This document shows positions 1-10,531 of a stretch of 64,000 nt of DNA, piece after piece; the stretch's first letter is position 1, and each line of letters opens with the position of its first letter. The DNA comes from Aurantibacter crassamenti. Lineage in GTDB: Bacteria; Bacteroidota; Bacteroidia; Flavobacteriales; Flavobacteriaceae. Both the position numbers and the translations under genes were made by a program. The stretch is from positions 2,732,126 to 2,796,125 of the forward strand of contig NZ_JAFBGM010000001.1 of assembly GCF_016811105.1 (NCBI RefSeq). The letters are read 5' to 3'. The notes under the pieces were generated by a model. The model saw only the letters and a program-made list of their open reading frames with translations, did not search any database and had not been told where the DNA came from.

Positions 1-1
1 C

Positions 2-2530
2 AAATTCGATCCAAATACATTTATTAAGGGTAATATTATTGCCGATGATGGTGATTTTAAGTTGAATTTTAGATCACCAAGTATTGCTGCATATGGCAAT
101 CAAGCAGATCAAATTAATGTCACTATAGATAACAAAAACCCCTTATTTAACACCTTTATATCTGTAGGTGATTTATCTACCGCATATTATGATGTAAAAG
201 ATTTTAATTTAATAAACACCACGTTAAAAGACACCCTCTTTTTTAGAACTGAATTTACCGGAGGCAGTGAATATAATGACAGTTATAAGCTAAATTTTTA
301 TCACACCTTTAATAATGAAAATAAGTCAGTAATAGGTCTTAAAACTTCAGATGTTAGCTTTAAAGGAAATACATGGGTATTGAATAAAGATGGTAATACG
401 CAAAACAAAGTAGTTCTTAATCGAACATTAGATAGTATTAGTATTCAAGAAATTGTAATGCACAATAGTGAAGATGAAGAAATACGCCTCAAAGGGCAGT
501 TGGCTGATTCAACATACAAAGATTTAGAATTACAATTTAAAATAGTATCGCTAAATAAAATTACACCTGGGGTAGACAGTCTTAGGCTTCAAGGTGAAGT
601 AAATGGTAAGCTACATGTGCTTCAGAAAGATGATATTTATTTGCCAACTTCAAACTTAGCAATAAACGAATTTGGTATTAATGATATTCGTTTAGGCGAT
701 TTAACTATTGGTATTGTCGGTAATCGTGATTTAACAGATTTTGTTGTGAATTCACAAATTACAGATAAGGGTATTGAAAAAATGGGCGTAGTTGGTAACA
801 TCAAAAATCAAGGTGATTTGCCTGAAGCAAATCTCCTAGTTAATTTTACCAATTTTGATATTGAACCATTTGCCCCGTTAGGTCAAGGAATTATAGGTGA
901 TATTCGGGGTGATTTGAATGGTAACGCAAGAATACAAGGTGTTGTAAATAATCCGGAGTTTAGTGGAATCTTAACTTTAGACAATGCTGGTATTGGAATT
1001 CCTTTTTTAAATACAAACTACAGTTTTGCAAATAATTCACGGGTAAACCTTGATAAACATACTTTCGATTTCGATAATATCGCGTTAACCGATGTAGCCA
1101 CAGGCTCAAAAGCAACCATTGACGGAACAATAAGTCATGATTTTTTTAAGGCATGGGCACTTGATTTAAATGTAGATACCAAAAACGACCGATTTCTATT
1201 GTTAAATACTTCGTATGAAGAAGAGGTGCTATATTACGGTACTGCATATTTAAACGGAAAAGGTAGAATATTTGGCTCAACTAAAGCTTTAAATATTACT
1301 GTTGATGGAAAAACCGCTCGAGGTACTTCATTGAAAATTCCGTTGAGTGATGTAGCCACCGTTGGCGATTATTCATTCATCAATTTTGTTGATAAAACAG
1401 CTGTAGAAGAGCAAGATGAACAGCGTGTATTAGATACTTATCAAGGCATTCAAATGGATTTTGACCTCGATATTACAGATGAAGCAGAAGTTGAGATAGT
1501 TACAGATACACAAACAGGAAGTTCTTTGAAAGGTACTGGTGAAGGGCCTATGTTAATGCGAATTAATACCAAAGGAGATTTTCAAATGTTCGGCGAATAC
1601 GCGGTTGTGACGGGTGAATTTAATTATAAATTGGGCGGTGTTATCAATAAGAAGTTTACGGTTGAGCCAGGTGGAAGTATTTATTGGAATGGTCCACCAT
1701 TGGGTGCAGAGGTAAATATGAAAGCTGTTTATTCGCTAAATGCAAACCCTGCTCCGTTATTAGATAGTCAGTACACTAGAAGAATACCAACTGATGTGGT
1801 TATTTTAATGCGTGGTGAGCTAGAGAATATGGATATTGAATTTGATATTGAATTCCCTAGTACAAATTCTATAGTAAAATCTGAACTAGAGTATCGCTTG
1901 CAAGATCCTACCATTGAAGAGAAAAATGCTATTTTTCTGCTAGCTCAAGGATCTTTTGTAAATGATCAAAGCGGATTAAGTTCTCAAGCTGTAACCGGTA
2001 ATTTAATACAATCGGCATCAGGATTATTAAATCAAGTTTTAGGGGGTGATAACGATAAGTTTAATTTAGGCCTTTCATATGAGCAAGGTATTTTGGATCG
2101 TAATTCTGATATTCAAACTGAAAATCGTCTTGGTGTTACGGTTTCAACAAAAATCAGTGATCGTATATTATTGAATGGTAAAGTGGGTGTACCAGTAGGT
2201 GGAGCCACAGAGACGGTAGTAGCTGGTGATTTTGAATTGCAAGTATTATTAAATGAAGAAGGTACCCTCAGCGCGAAATTCTTTAACAAAGAAAGTGAGA
2301 TACAGCAATTTTTAGGCGAAAGACTAGGTTATACACAAGGTGCCGGAATTTCGTATCAAGTTGATTTTGATAGTTTTAAAGAGCTTTTTAGAAAGATATT
2401 TAATAAAGTTGAATCAGAAAATAAAGAGGTTCCACAGGTAAAAGAGTCTCCAAGTAGTGTTATGGGGCAAGATAGTTTAATTCGCTTTTATCCAAAGACC
2501 AGTACTGCATTAGCGCCTAATAATGAGTAG
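2..2530 (+). CDS. tamB: TamB-like translocation/assembly module protein, C-terminal part (5' end outside window)
   Basis: The frame is open from base 2, so the start lies upstream; the visible 843 codons are the C-terminal part of a large protein. The sequence is a long run of short beta-strands with repeated FxFDNI, LxGDLTI and GxINKKFTVEPGGSIYWNG-like segments, typical of the TamB/DUF490 family: periplasm-spanning beta-taco proteins that act with Omp85 partners in outer-membrane protein assembly or phospholipid transport. The last 200 residues contain the conserved part (KSELEYRLQDP, then FxLAQGSFVND, then a barrel-like LGLSYEQGILDR). A short hydrophilic tail with NKVESENKEVPQVKES ends the protein. 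The family call rests on overall pattern; no catalytic residues are expected. The rest of the gene, and any TamA-like partner, lie outside the window. Confidence 0.85.
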   Translation, partial: KFDPNTFIKGNIIADDGDFKLNFRSPSIAAYGNQADQINVTIDNKNPLFNTFISVGDLSTAYYDVKDFNLINTTLKDTLFFRTEFTGGSEYNDSYKLNFYHTFNNENKSVIGLKTSDVSFKGNTWVLNKDGNTQNKVVLNRTLDSISIQEIVMHNSEDEEIRLKGQLADSTYKDLELQFKIVSLNKITPGVDSLRLQGEVNGKLHVLQKDDIYLPTSNLAINEFGINDIRLGDLTIGIVGNRDLTDFVVNSQITDKGIEKMGVVGNIKNQGDLPEANLLVNFTNFDIEPFAPLGQGIIGDIRGDLNGNARIQGVVNNPEFSGILTLDNAGIGIPFLNTNYSFANNSRVNLDKHTFDFDNIALTDVATGSKATIDGTISHDFFKAWALDLNVDTKNDRFLLLNTSYEEEVLYYGTAYLNGKGRIFGSTKALNITVDGKTARGTSLKIPLSDVATVGDYSFINFVDKTAVEEQDEQRVLDTYQGIQMDFDLDITDEAEVEIVTDTQTGSSLKGTGEGPMLMRINTKGDFQMFGEYAVVTGEFNYKLGGVINKKFTVEPGGSIYWNGPPLGAEVNMKAVYSLNANPAPLLDSQYTRRIPTDVVILMRGELENMDIEFDIEFPSTNSIVKSELEYRLQDPTIEEKNAIFLLAQGSFVNDQSGLSSQAVTGNLIQSASGLLNQVLGGDNDKFNLGLSYEQGILDRNSDIQTENRLGVTVSTKISDRILLNGKVGVPVGGATETVVAGDFELQVLLNEEGTLSAKFFNKESEIQQFLGERLGYTQGAGISYQVDFDSFKELFRKIFNKVESENKEVPQVKESPSSVMGQDSLIRFYPKTSTALAPNNE

Positions 2531-2632
2531 ATAAATTAGATTTCCATTTAAGCAAATTGTTATTATTCTGTTATGGGTATGCTTATCCTATAAAAATCTA
2601 CTATATAGAGTAGCACTTTAAGATTTCTTTGC

Positions 2633-2640
2633 TACTTTTG
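2633..2640 (+). promoter_or_regulatory. Candidate -7 box for pfkA
   Basis: TACTTTTG fits the Bacteroidota -7 consensus TAnnTTTG and lies 17 bases before the pfkA ATG, implying a very short leader. No TTG is seen 17-23 bases upstream, so the site is only half supported. Confidence 0.35.
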
Positions 2641-2657
2641 TTGGCTTAAAATTTTTG

Positions 2658-3644
2658 ATGAAGTCGACAATAAAGAAAATAGGAGTTTTCACTTCTGGTG
2701 GTGATTCACCCGGAATGAATGCAGCCATACGTTCAGTAGTGCGCACATGTGCTTATATGAAGATTGAATGCGTAGGAATCTATAGAGGATACCAAGGTCT
2801 TATTGAAGGAGATTTTAAACCTATGGATGCCAGAAGCGTAAATAATATCATTAATAAAGGTGGTACTATTTTAAAATCTGCTCGATGTGATGAATTCAGA
2901 ACACCAGAAGGTAGAGCTACTGCCCATGAAAAGTTAAAAGCTGAAGGAATTGATGGCTTAGTGGTTATTGGTGGTGATGGAAGTTTCACTGGTGCTTTAA
3001 TTTTTAATAAAGAGTATAATTTCCCAATTATGGGAATCCCAGGCACCATAGATAATGATATTTTTGGGACAACATTCACACTAGGTTTTGACACTGCATT
3101 AAATACAGTTGTTGATGCAATTGATAAAATTAGAGATACCGCTAGCTCACACAACCGATTATTCTTTGTAGAAGTAATGGGTCGTGATGTTGGTCATATT
3201 GCTCTAAACGCTGGTGTTGGTGCAGGTGCAGAAGAAATATTAATACCAGAAGAAGATAGAGGGCTTGAGCGTTTATTAGAATCTTTAAAGCGTAGTAAAA
3301 AATCTGGAAAATCTTCTAGTATCGTAATTGTTGCTGAAGGTGACAAATCAGGTAAAAACGTATTTGAACTAAAAGAATATGTTGAAGAACATTTACCTAT
3401 CTATGATGTACGTGTATCTGTATTAGGCCATATGCAAAGAGGTGGTTCACCGTCTTGTTATGATAGAGTACTTGCAAGTAGAATGGGAGTGAAGGCTGTT
3501 GAAGCTTTACTTGAAGGTAAAACTAGCCTTATGGTTGGTGTTCGTGATAATGAATTGATTTTAACACCAATTGAAAAGGCTATAAAAGGCCATACAAAAT
3601 TGGATAAGGAACTGATTAGGGTTTCTGATATAATGACAACTTAG
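2658..3644 (+). CDS. pfkA: ATP-dependent 6-phosphofructokinase
   Basis: Phosphorylates fructose 6-phosphate to fructose 1,6-bisphosphate, the committed step of glycolysis, in the cytoplasm. The 328-residue length is standard for short bacterial PFKs. GGDSPGMNAA at 14-23 forms the nucleotide site; GGDGS at 105-109 has the glycine used by ATP-dependent enzymes (PPi-dependent forms usually have GGDD); PGTIDND at 128-134 carries the catalytic aspartate; MGRDVGH and HMQRGGSP follow in the substrate and effector regions. I chose the ATG at 2658; an in-frame TTG immediately before it would add only one residue. gapA starts 24 bases after the stop, so the two glycolytic genes are probably co-transcribed and end at the hairpin downstream of gapA. 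Confidence 0.97.
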   Translation: MKSTIKKIGVFTSGGDSPGMNAAIRSVVRTCAYMKIECVGIYRGYQGLIEGDFKPMDARSVNNIINKGGTILKSARCDEFRTPEGRATAHEKLKAEGIDGLVVIGGDGSFTGALIFNKEYNFPIMGIPGTIDNDIFGTTFTLGFDTALNTVVDAIDKIRDTASSHNRLFFVEVMGRDVGHIALNAGVGAGAEEILIPEEDRGLERLLESLKRSKKSGKSSSIVIVAEGDKSGKNVFELKEYVEEHLPIYDVRVSVLGHMQRGGSPSCYDRVLASRMGVKAVEALLEGKTSLMVGVRDNELILTPIEKAIKGHTKLDKELIRVSDIMTT

Positions 3645-4670
<1,026 letters not shown>

Positions 4671-4688
4671 TAGACTTCAATAATCTAT

Positions 4689-4719
4689 CAAAGGGTTTTG
4701 GTTATGCCAAAGCCCTTTG
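4689..4719 (+). terminator. Hairpin terminator after gapA
   Basis: Arms 4689-4701 and 4707-4719 pair over 13 positions (CAAAGGG... with ...CCCTTTG) with one G-U pair and a 5-base loop, followed by TTTATA. It lies 19 bases after the gapA stop and before the next gene at 4771, so it probably ends the pfkA-gapA transcript. Confidence 0.8.
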
Positions 4720-4770
4720 TTTATAGAATGTTCGTTTGATTAAACTTTCCTGTAATCTTAAAAGAAATAT

Positions 4771-5622
4771 ATGATTCTCATAGTTGATAGTGGTGCCACA
4801 AAATCTGATTGGATAGCTCTTGATGAAAAAGGCGAACAGCTTTTTTTAACACAAACACTTGGGCTAAGTCCTGAGGTTCTTACGAGAGAGGTAATTGAAG
4901 ATAGGCTCGCTAACAATTTTGAGCTTTCTAAGAATAGAACAAATGTCACTAGACTTCATTTTTATGGAGCTGGCTGTGGTACAGATAGAATGAAAAAATT
5001 TCTTCGTGAAATATTTTCTGATTTCTTTCCGAATGCCAAAGCAGACGTAAAAGAAGATACCTATGCAGCTATTTTCTCAACTACAAAAATTGGTCATCAA
5101 GGTATTGTCTGTATTTTAGGTACAGGTTCAAATTGTAGTTATTATGACGGTCATCAATTATTTCAAAAAGTAACCTCATTAGGATATATTCCTATGGATG
5201 ATGGTAGTGGTAATTACTTTGGACGAAAGTTAATTCGTGATTATTACTTTCATAAAATGCCGCAAGATTTAGGCATTAAGTTCAATAAAGAATATGATCT
5301 GGATGCAGATGTAATAAAGGAAAACTTATACAAGCAACCCAACCCAAATACCTATTTGGCAACTTTTGCGCGGTTCTTAATAGAAAATAAAGACCACCCT
5401 TATTGTAAGGGAGTAATTGATAAAGGTTTTCAGCAGTTTGTAAACAACTACATTATGCAATTTGAATTGGCTACAAAAGTGCCAATCAATTTTGTGGGTA
5501 GTATAGCGCATTATTTACGTGAAGAGCTCACTACAGTTCTTAAACGAAATGATTTAATTGTTGGTGTTATACGTCAAAGACCTATTGAAGGTTTAATGGA
5601 ATTTCATAGAGAGACATTATAA
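4771..5622 (+). CDS. BadF/BadG/BcrA/BcrD-type ATPase, N-acetylglucosamine kinase-like
   Basis: A 283-residue ASKHA-fold kinase. VDSGATKSDW at 5-14 is the phosphate-1 loop, and LGTGSNCSYYDG near 115-126 is the second phosphate-binding segment typical of N-acetylglucosamine kinase-like members. DDGSGNYFGRKLIRDYY matches the conserved region seen in bacterial NAGK-like proteins of Bacteroidota. The likely role is cytoplasmic phosphorylation of an amino sugar salvaged from cell-wall turnover; the exact sugar cannot be read from the sequence. It stands after the gapA terminator and converges on ridA with 66 bases between the stops. An activator ATPase role for a dehydratase, as in BadF, is less likely at this size and without a partner. 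Confidence 0.8.
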   Translation: MILIVDSGATKSDWIALDEKGEQLFLTQTLGLSPEVLTREVIEDRLANNFELSKNRTNVTRLHFYGAGCGTDRMKKFLREIFSDFFPNAKADVKEDTYAAIFSTTKIGHQGIVCILGTGSNCSYYDGHQLFQKVTSLGYIPMDDGSGNYFGRKLIRDYYFHKMPQDLGIKFNKEYDLDADVIKENLYKQPNPNTYLATFARFLIENKDHPYCKGVIDKGFQQFVNNYIMQFELATKVPINFVGSIAHYLREELTTVLKRNDLIVGVIRQRPIEGLMEFHRETL

Positions 5623-5688
5623 ACCTTCTTGATTCTAAGTACATTCTTAGATGAATCGAATATAATATTCAATGAGACTGTCAATATT

Positions 5689-6069
5689 TTATTGAACAGC
5701 AATCATTGATATTTCAACATTTACAAATTTTGGTAAATTGGCAACTTCAACTGTTTCACGAGCAGGAGCAGTTTCTTCGTTGAAATATTTAGCATAAACT
5801 GTGTTTACTTCGCTAAATTGATTCATATCACTTAGAAAAATTGAAGATTTAACAACATTTTCAAAAGTCATTTCAGCTGCTGCTAAAACAGCTTTTAAGT
5901 TCTGCATTACCTTTTCGGTTTCTGCAGAAATATCGCCTTCTACAAGTTGTCCGGTTGTAGCATCTAAAGGTATTTGCCCTGAAATGTATAAAGTATTCCC
6001 GCTTAGAACCGCTTGATTATAAGGTCCGATTGGCGCAGGAGCATCTGTTGTAGAAATTATTTTTTTCAT
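5689..6069 (-). CDS. ridA: RidA-family enamine/imine deaminase
   Basis: Hydrolyses reactive enamine/imine intermediates such as 2-aminoacrylate made by PLP enzymes. It is 126 residues, the standard length. GPYNQA at 15-20, ISGQIP at 29-34 and Arg104 in APARETVEVANLP are the conserved active-site elements; Arg104 binds the carboxylate in the deaminating subfamily, and Glu119 (NVEI) is also present. The ATG at 6069 gives the usual MKKIISTTDAPAPIGPY start. It is followed on the same strand by nothing until the convergent kinase; upstream, 30 bases away, is the end of the LptD-like gene, so the two may be co-transcribed. Confidence 0.93.
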   Translation of the reverse strand: MKKIISTTDAPAPIGPYNQAVLSGNTLYISGQIPLDATTGQLVEGDISAETEKVMQNLKAVLAAAEMTFENVVKSSIFLSDMNQFSEVNTVYAKYFNEETAPARETVEVANLPKFVNVEISMIAVQ

Positions 6070-6099
6070 AGCTACTATTATAATTATGTTATATTGATT

Positions 6100-8793
6100 T
6101 TAGCGTGAATTTCGGCTTCTATTCTCCCATTTTAAGTCACTAAGCAGTGAGCTTTTTATCCCAATAAAGAAAAACCAACGTTCATAATTTCCGAAAGGTG
6201 TCCAGTTGAATCGCAAAGTAAAACTTTTCAAATCTCGTTCAAAACGCAATTGTGTAAGCGTGAAGCCCATATTTTTAAAATCATAACCAGATGAGCCACC
6301 AACTTTCCAACGTGGTGATAATTCAATATCTCCAGAAAACATTAATGAGTGGCTACTAAATTCGTTCTGACGGGCAGAATTAGAGTAGCTTGCTGAATAC
6401 GCTAGGCGAAGATCCCAGGGTATTTTTGTGCCGTAGATTGGGTTTTCTACATCTTCTGTTTTTTCCTTCACTTCACGGCCTCTATCTTCATAAAAGTCAT
6501 CAGCCTTACCGAATAAATCATCATCGCGGCCACCACTTTGTGCGACGTAATCATATTCGCCAAGCTCGTCTTCCTCTTCTTCATCATCCTTTTTACGGCC
6601 AAAGGTTTTACTGTCAATTGAATAACCAACATTAATATTTGCACGTGTTAAGCGTAGAAGACTTCCGCCGTTATCTTTATTCCATACATTAATTCGGCGT
6701 CCATTATTATCAATGGCATAAGGGTCTAAGCCAGCTGAAAAGTTAATAGACATTTTCCTGTCAAGTATACTAGTACCACCATTCACACTAAGTGGACTCA
6801 ATTTTAACGAATCTGATTCAAAATTATATCCTGTTGAAATATTAAAATTACTCAAGAGAGGTACTTTTTTAGCCTCAGTGGCTGTTGAATCTTTATCAGT
6901 GACCTTAGCCTCTAAAGTATTAGCAAGAGAAAAACTTAGGCTATTTGATTTATTTAAACTAGGTGCGCCATTCAGAGTTCCAGTAAATTTTGTAAACTGT
7001 TGTACTTCTCCGTTTGCATCTAAATATTCATCATAGAACTGCTCAAAAGAAGGGGTGTATCCATAGCTTAATGAAGGCCTTGCAACGTGTCTAATGGCTT
7101 GAATTTTTTTGTCTTCACCAAAATTAAAAGTACCATAAACAGTTGTACCAATACTTGCACTTAGGTTATACTTGTTGAAGCGATCAAAACCAGCAACAGT
7201 ATCAGTAACTACTGCGGTAGCTTCTTCATCATATCTTTTGTTGTAGGTCTCCCAAGCCCAAATATCTTCATAAGAACCACCCATACTAACACTAAAAAAT
7301 TTAGCTACTTTAAAGTTGGTGCTAATAGGTATTCGGTGTCGGGCACCCATAATGGCGTCATCAAACGAAAACTCTTCTCCAGTAGTGGTTATACTATTTC
7401 TATAATTAGCATCATACTGAAAATTGATGTTTTGTATTGCACCTTTCTTAATTCCTTCTCTTTTAGCGAATGGAAAAATACGTTCCATACTACCTTGAAA
7501 AGTCGGTAGTGTAATATTCACTACATCAGTATTTGTATTCTGACTGTGTGATGCAGTTAAACTCATATTCACCGACGGATATTCTGGAAAAGTTTTAGAA
7601 TAGGATATAGATGAGTTTAAACTATTTGATTGCGTAAGTGGTAAGTTCTGTTGTAATAAAGAACTCTTGTAATAGGAGCTGCTACCAAGATTTACAGAAG
7701 CTGAGAACCTAGAATTAGGGCTAGCTTTTGCATCTTGTGAGTGAGAAATTTGAATATTATAAATACTACTACTACTGTAATCACTAAAACCTTTTTGACT
7801 GGTCACTAAATTTTCATATCTAAAATTTACATTTCCACGATATCGATATCGTTTTGCGTAAATAGATTGTCCTTTCAGTCCGTAACTACCATTTGTATAG
7901 AAATCCGCAGTAACAAGTAAATCGGCTACATCACCAATAGGTATGTAATAACCTCCATTTTGTAAAAAATAACCGCGTGTTGGATCATTACCAAAGGTTG
8001 GAATTTGAAGTCCAGCAGTTCTTCCATTAAAAAGCGGAAAATACGCAAACGGTAGTGCAATAGGTGTAGGAACATCAGCAATATATAAGTTGCTTAAGCC
8101 AGCAATGACTTTCTTTTTAGGAACAAATTTTGCTTTTCTAACACGTATGTAATAATCAGGATTTATAGTGTCTTGTGAGGTAGTTAACTTGCCTTCGCTT
8201 AAAAAGTAAACAGAGTCATTTTCCTTTTTTGTAATCTCTGCATACACATTCATATTATCACTACCCAATTGCCCAACACCAGCTTGTTGTTCTGTTCTAG
8301 AATTAAATATGAGTGCTTTTTGCGTATCAAAATTAAAACGAATAGAATCAGGTCTTACCTCATTATCCCCTTGTTTGAAATAGGGAAGTTGCGTGTAATT
8401 ACCCAACGAATCTTTCATTCGCCCTGCATAAACTTCATTCTTTATATAATCTAAAACAATTACACCAGCTTTGAGTTCCGTATCTTGATAGTAAATTTCA
8501 GCCTCATTGTATAAGTATATTTTCTGCTCTTTTTGGCTTAAGCGAACATAATCTTTGGCTTTATAGTTTATCTTTTCAAGAAGTAAAGGTTCTTTGCCGT
8601 TTTTAGGTTTGGCCAAAATGGTATCGCTTTGCACGGAATCATTTTCAATGCTTTTTAAAAGCAATGGAGCCATGATAGAATCATTAGTAGCTTTAATAGG
8701 TAAAACCACAATATTATCTTCTTGCGCAACTCCTGAAAATAGGCCAGCAACGAAGAGGAATATAAAAAGTAGACAATGTTTATTTGGTTGCAA
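6100..8793 (-). CDS. lptD: LptD-like LPS-assembly outer-membrane protein
   Basis: Large 897-residue outer-membrane protein with a signal peptide (LLFIFLFVAGLFSGVAQ, about 8-24). The front part, residues about 70-260, resembles the OstA/LptA jellyroll that guides lipopolysaccharide, and the segment PIALPFAYFPLFNGRTAGL (about 243-262) is the conserved start of the LptD barrel; the rest is a repetitive amphipathic beta-barrel. Role by family: final insertion of LPS into the outer leaflet with LptE. An acidic low-complexity stretch lies at 6438-6597. The only canonical start is TTG at 8793, since a stop lies ten codons upstream; the resulting signal peptide is well formed. The start overlaps a candidate promoter for the divergent amidase gene. 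Confidence 0.85.
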   Translation of the reverse strand: MQPNKHCLLFIFLFVAGLFSGVAQEDNIVVLPIKATNDSIMAPLLLKSIENDSVQSDTILAKPKNGKEPLLLEKINYKAKDYVRLSQKEQKIYLYNEAEIYYQDTELKAGVIVLDYIKNEVYAGRMKDSLGNYTQLPYFKQGDNEVRPDSIRFNFDTQKALIFNSRTEQQAGVGQLGSDNMNVYAEITKKENDSVYFLSEGKLTTSQDTINPDYYIRVRKAKFVPKKKVIAGLSNLYIADVPTPIALPFAYFPLFNGRTAGLQIPTFGNDPTRGYFLQNGGYYIPIGDVADLLVTADFYTNGSYGLKGQSIYAKRYRYRGNVNFRYENLVTSQKGFSDYSSSSIYNIQISHSQDAKASPNSRFSASVNLGSSSYYKSSLLQQNLPLTQSNSLNSSISYSKTFPEYPSVNMSLTASHSQNTNTDVVNITLPTFQGSMERIFPFAKREGIKKGAIQNINFQYDANYRNSITTTGEEFSFDDAIMGARHRIPISTNFKVAKFFSVSMGGSYEDIWAWETYNKRYDEEATAVVTDTVAGFDRFNKYNLSASIGTTVYGTFNFGEDKKIQAIRHVARPSLSYGYTPSFEQFYDEYLDANGEVQQFTKFTGTLNGAPSLNKSNSLSFSLANTLEAKVTDKDSTATEAKKVPLLSNFNISTGYNFESDSLKLSPLSVNGGTSILDRKMSINFSAGLDPYAIDNNGRRINVWNKDNGGSLLRLTRANINVGYSIDSKTFGRKKDDEEEEDELGEYDYVAQSGGRDDDLFGKADDFYEDRGREVKEKTEDVENPIYGTKIPWDLRLAYSASYSNSARQNEFSSHSLMFSGDIELSPRWKVGGSSGYDFKNMGFTLTQLRFERDLKSFTLRFNWTPFGNYERWFFFIGIKSSLLSDLKWENRSRNSR

Positions 8794-8813
8794 TGCGATA
8801 TATGCTATTTTTG
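8784..8813 (+). promoter_or_regulatory. Bacteroidota-type promoter for the amidase gene
   Basis: TTG at 8784-8786, 19 bases, then TATTTTTG at 8806-8813 match the flavobacterial consensus TTG-N(17-23)-TAnnTTTG. The box lies over the first codons of the divergent LptD-like gene and 133 bases before the amidase ATG, giving a leader of roughly 125 bases. Confidence 0.6.
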
Positions 8814-8946
8814 TAACCGTTTAGCTGGCACGAGTAACTTTGTTTCAATCGTAATTCGTGTTCAAACTTACATATATTTTTGGTTCCCCTAATAGCGTAT
8901 TACAATAAATTTAACCATATTGTAACTTGTAAAATCTAACCCAGAC

Positions 8947-10476
8947 ATGTACAGAAATCGGTTTTCACCCTTATCATTTTTGCTATTTATACTATTTTTT
9001 ATTCCAATAAGCCATAGTTATTCTGGTCTTTTAGCGCAAGATCCCTTTGTTGTAGTTTTAGATGCAGGCCATGGTGGGCATGACCCCGGCAACCTTGGTA
9101 ATGGATATTTAGAAAAAAATATTGCCTTGAATATTGTTTTAAGAGCAGGGCGAATTTTAGAACAAAATCCAGATATTAAAGTTATTTATACGCGTAAAGA
9201 CGACACCTTTATTGATTTATTTGTTAGAGGAGAAATTGCGAATAAAGCTAAAGCTGATTTATTTGTTTCGGTACATTGTGATTCACACACATCTGATGCA
9301 CATGGTGCTGGCACCTTTGTTTTAGGATTACATGCTAATGAGCAAAACTTTGCAATAGCTAAGAAAGAGAACTCGGTAATTTATTTAGAGGATAACTATG
9401 CAACACGATATGCAGATTATGATATTAATTCACCAGAATCTGTAATTGGATTAACCATAATGCAAGAAGAATTCTTAGATCAAAGTGTTGCTTTGGCAAA
9501 ATCGATACAAGATAATTTTTCAAATAAATTGAAAAGAAAAAATAGAAAAGTAAAACAAGCAGGTTTTATAGTACTACATCAAACTTTTATGCCTAGTGTA
9601 CTTGTTGAAACTGGTTTTTTGACCAATGATGATGAAGGTGCATATTTGAACTCTAGTCAAGGGCAGAATGAAATGGGAACTGCAATTGCAGATGCAATTT
9701 TGAATTATAAAAGAAATGCAGTTGCAAGTGGATCTTCAAATTCAGTGAGTAGCATGCCAAGTGCTCCGGATCCTGATATGGCCGAGGCTGCAGTTTCAGA
9801 AGCGCCAGTTAAAGAAAAAGCAACAGCAACAGTTGCTACTAAAACTTCAGAAGTGGCTGAAAAAAGTGAAACACTAAAAGAGGAGGTTGTTCAAGCGCCA
9901 GAGAAGACCAATGATGAAGTGAAAAAAATGCTTGATGACGCACAGAAAAAAAGTTTAGAAACAGTTTCTAGTTCTAAGGCCGAAAATGAAGTGGCAGTTG
10001 AAGCACCTGCGGTAGTAGAAGAGCTGCCAGAAGTCAAAACCGAGGTAGTAGTTACTGAAGTAAATACTGCAGGTAGACCTAAAATAGTTAAAGAAGAAGT
10101 TGTAAGGGTCGTTGAGAAAAAAACTGAACCAGCACCAACTAAAATAGAAAGTAAGTTAGAAGAGAAGATAAATGAAGCTCCTAAAACTGAAATAGTTAAG
10201 AAACCAGAGTCAAACATTGAGTTTAGAGTGCAATTAATGGCGAGCGGTAAAAATCTATCTCCTGGTGATGCTATCTTTAAGGGATTAGGTGAGATTTCAA
10301 AAGAACCTATTAAAAATTTGTATCGTTACATGCACGGTAGTACTACTGATGTTGTTAAAGCGCGATTGCTTAAAAAAGTTGCAGATGCAAAAGGATTTAC
10401 AACATCGTATTTAGTAGCATATAAAGATGGTGTTCGAATTGATATTGAAGAGGCTTTGAAATCCGCTGCCGAATAA
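8947..10476 (+). CDS. N-acetylmuramoyl-L-alanine amidase with C-terminal SPOR-like domain
   Basis: Exported Amidase_3 hydrolase that cuts the MurNAc-L-Ala bond of peptidoglycan, usually during daughter-cell separation. Residues 1-31 are a signal peptide. The catalytic domain (about 34-255) shows the zinc ligands in DAGHGGHDPG and YLEKN, then SVHCDSH, and the catalytic Glu in VLVETGFLTNDDE. From about 260 to 415 follows an Ala/Glu/Lys/Val-rich linker, and the last 90 residues (from EFRVQLMASGKNL) look like a SPOR-type domain that would bind denuded glycan at the septum. The MlaD-like gene follows after 55 bases on the same strand. The domain order amidase-linker-SPOR is usual for Bacteroidota; the SPOR call is less certain than the amidase call. 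Confidence 0.93.
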   Translation: MYRNRFSPLSFLLFILFFIPISHSYSGLLAQDPFVVVLDAGHGGHDPGNLGNGYLEKNIALNIVLRAGRILEQNPDIKVIYTRKDDTFIDLFVRGEIANKAKADLFVSVHCDSHTSDAHGAGTFVLGLHANEQNFAIAKKENSVIYLEDNYATRYADYDINSPESVIGLTIMQEEFLDQSVALAKSIQDNFSNKLKRKNRKVKQAGFIVLHQTFMPSVLVETGFLTNDDEGAYLNSSQGQNEMGTAIADAILNYKRNAVASGSSNSVSSMPSAPDPDMAEAAVSEAPVKEKATATVATKTSEVAEKSETLKEEVVQAPEKTNDEVKKMLDDAQKKSLETVSSSKAENEVAVEAPAVVEELPEVKTEVVVTEVNTAGRPKIVKEEVVRVVEKKTEPAPTKIESKLEEKINEAPKTEIVKKPESNIEFRVQLMASGKNLSPGDAIFKGLGEISKEPIKNLYRYMHGSTTDVVKARLLKKVADAKGFTTSYLVAYKDGVRIDIEEALKSAAE

Positions 10477-10531
10477 TTATCGTCTTCAGAATTTTATTTC
10501 TAATTTTGTTAGTAACGATAAAACCATACTT

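Noticed and set aside
2780-3154. Minus-strand open frame of 124 codons inside pfkA
   Set aside because: Shadow frame of a highly conserved glycolytic gene.
5628-5675. Bulged hairpin and short palindrome between the convergent kinase and ridA genes
   Set aside because: Stems are short and AT-rich with a two-base bulge; a shared terminator is possible but not supported enough to list.
9891-10217. Minus-strand open frame of 108 codons inside the amidase gene
   Set aside because: It is the mirror of the repetitive Ala/Glu/Val linker, gives a Ser/Thr-rich product without motifs, and lies wholly inside a real gene.
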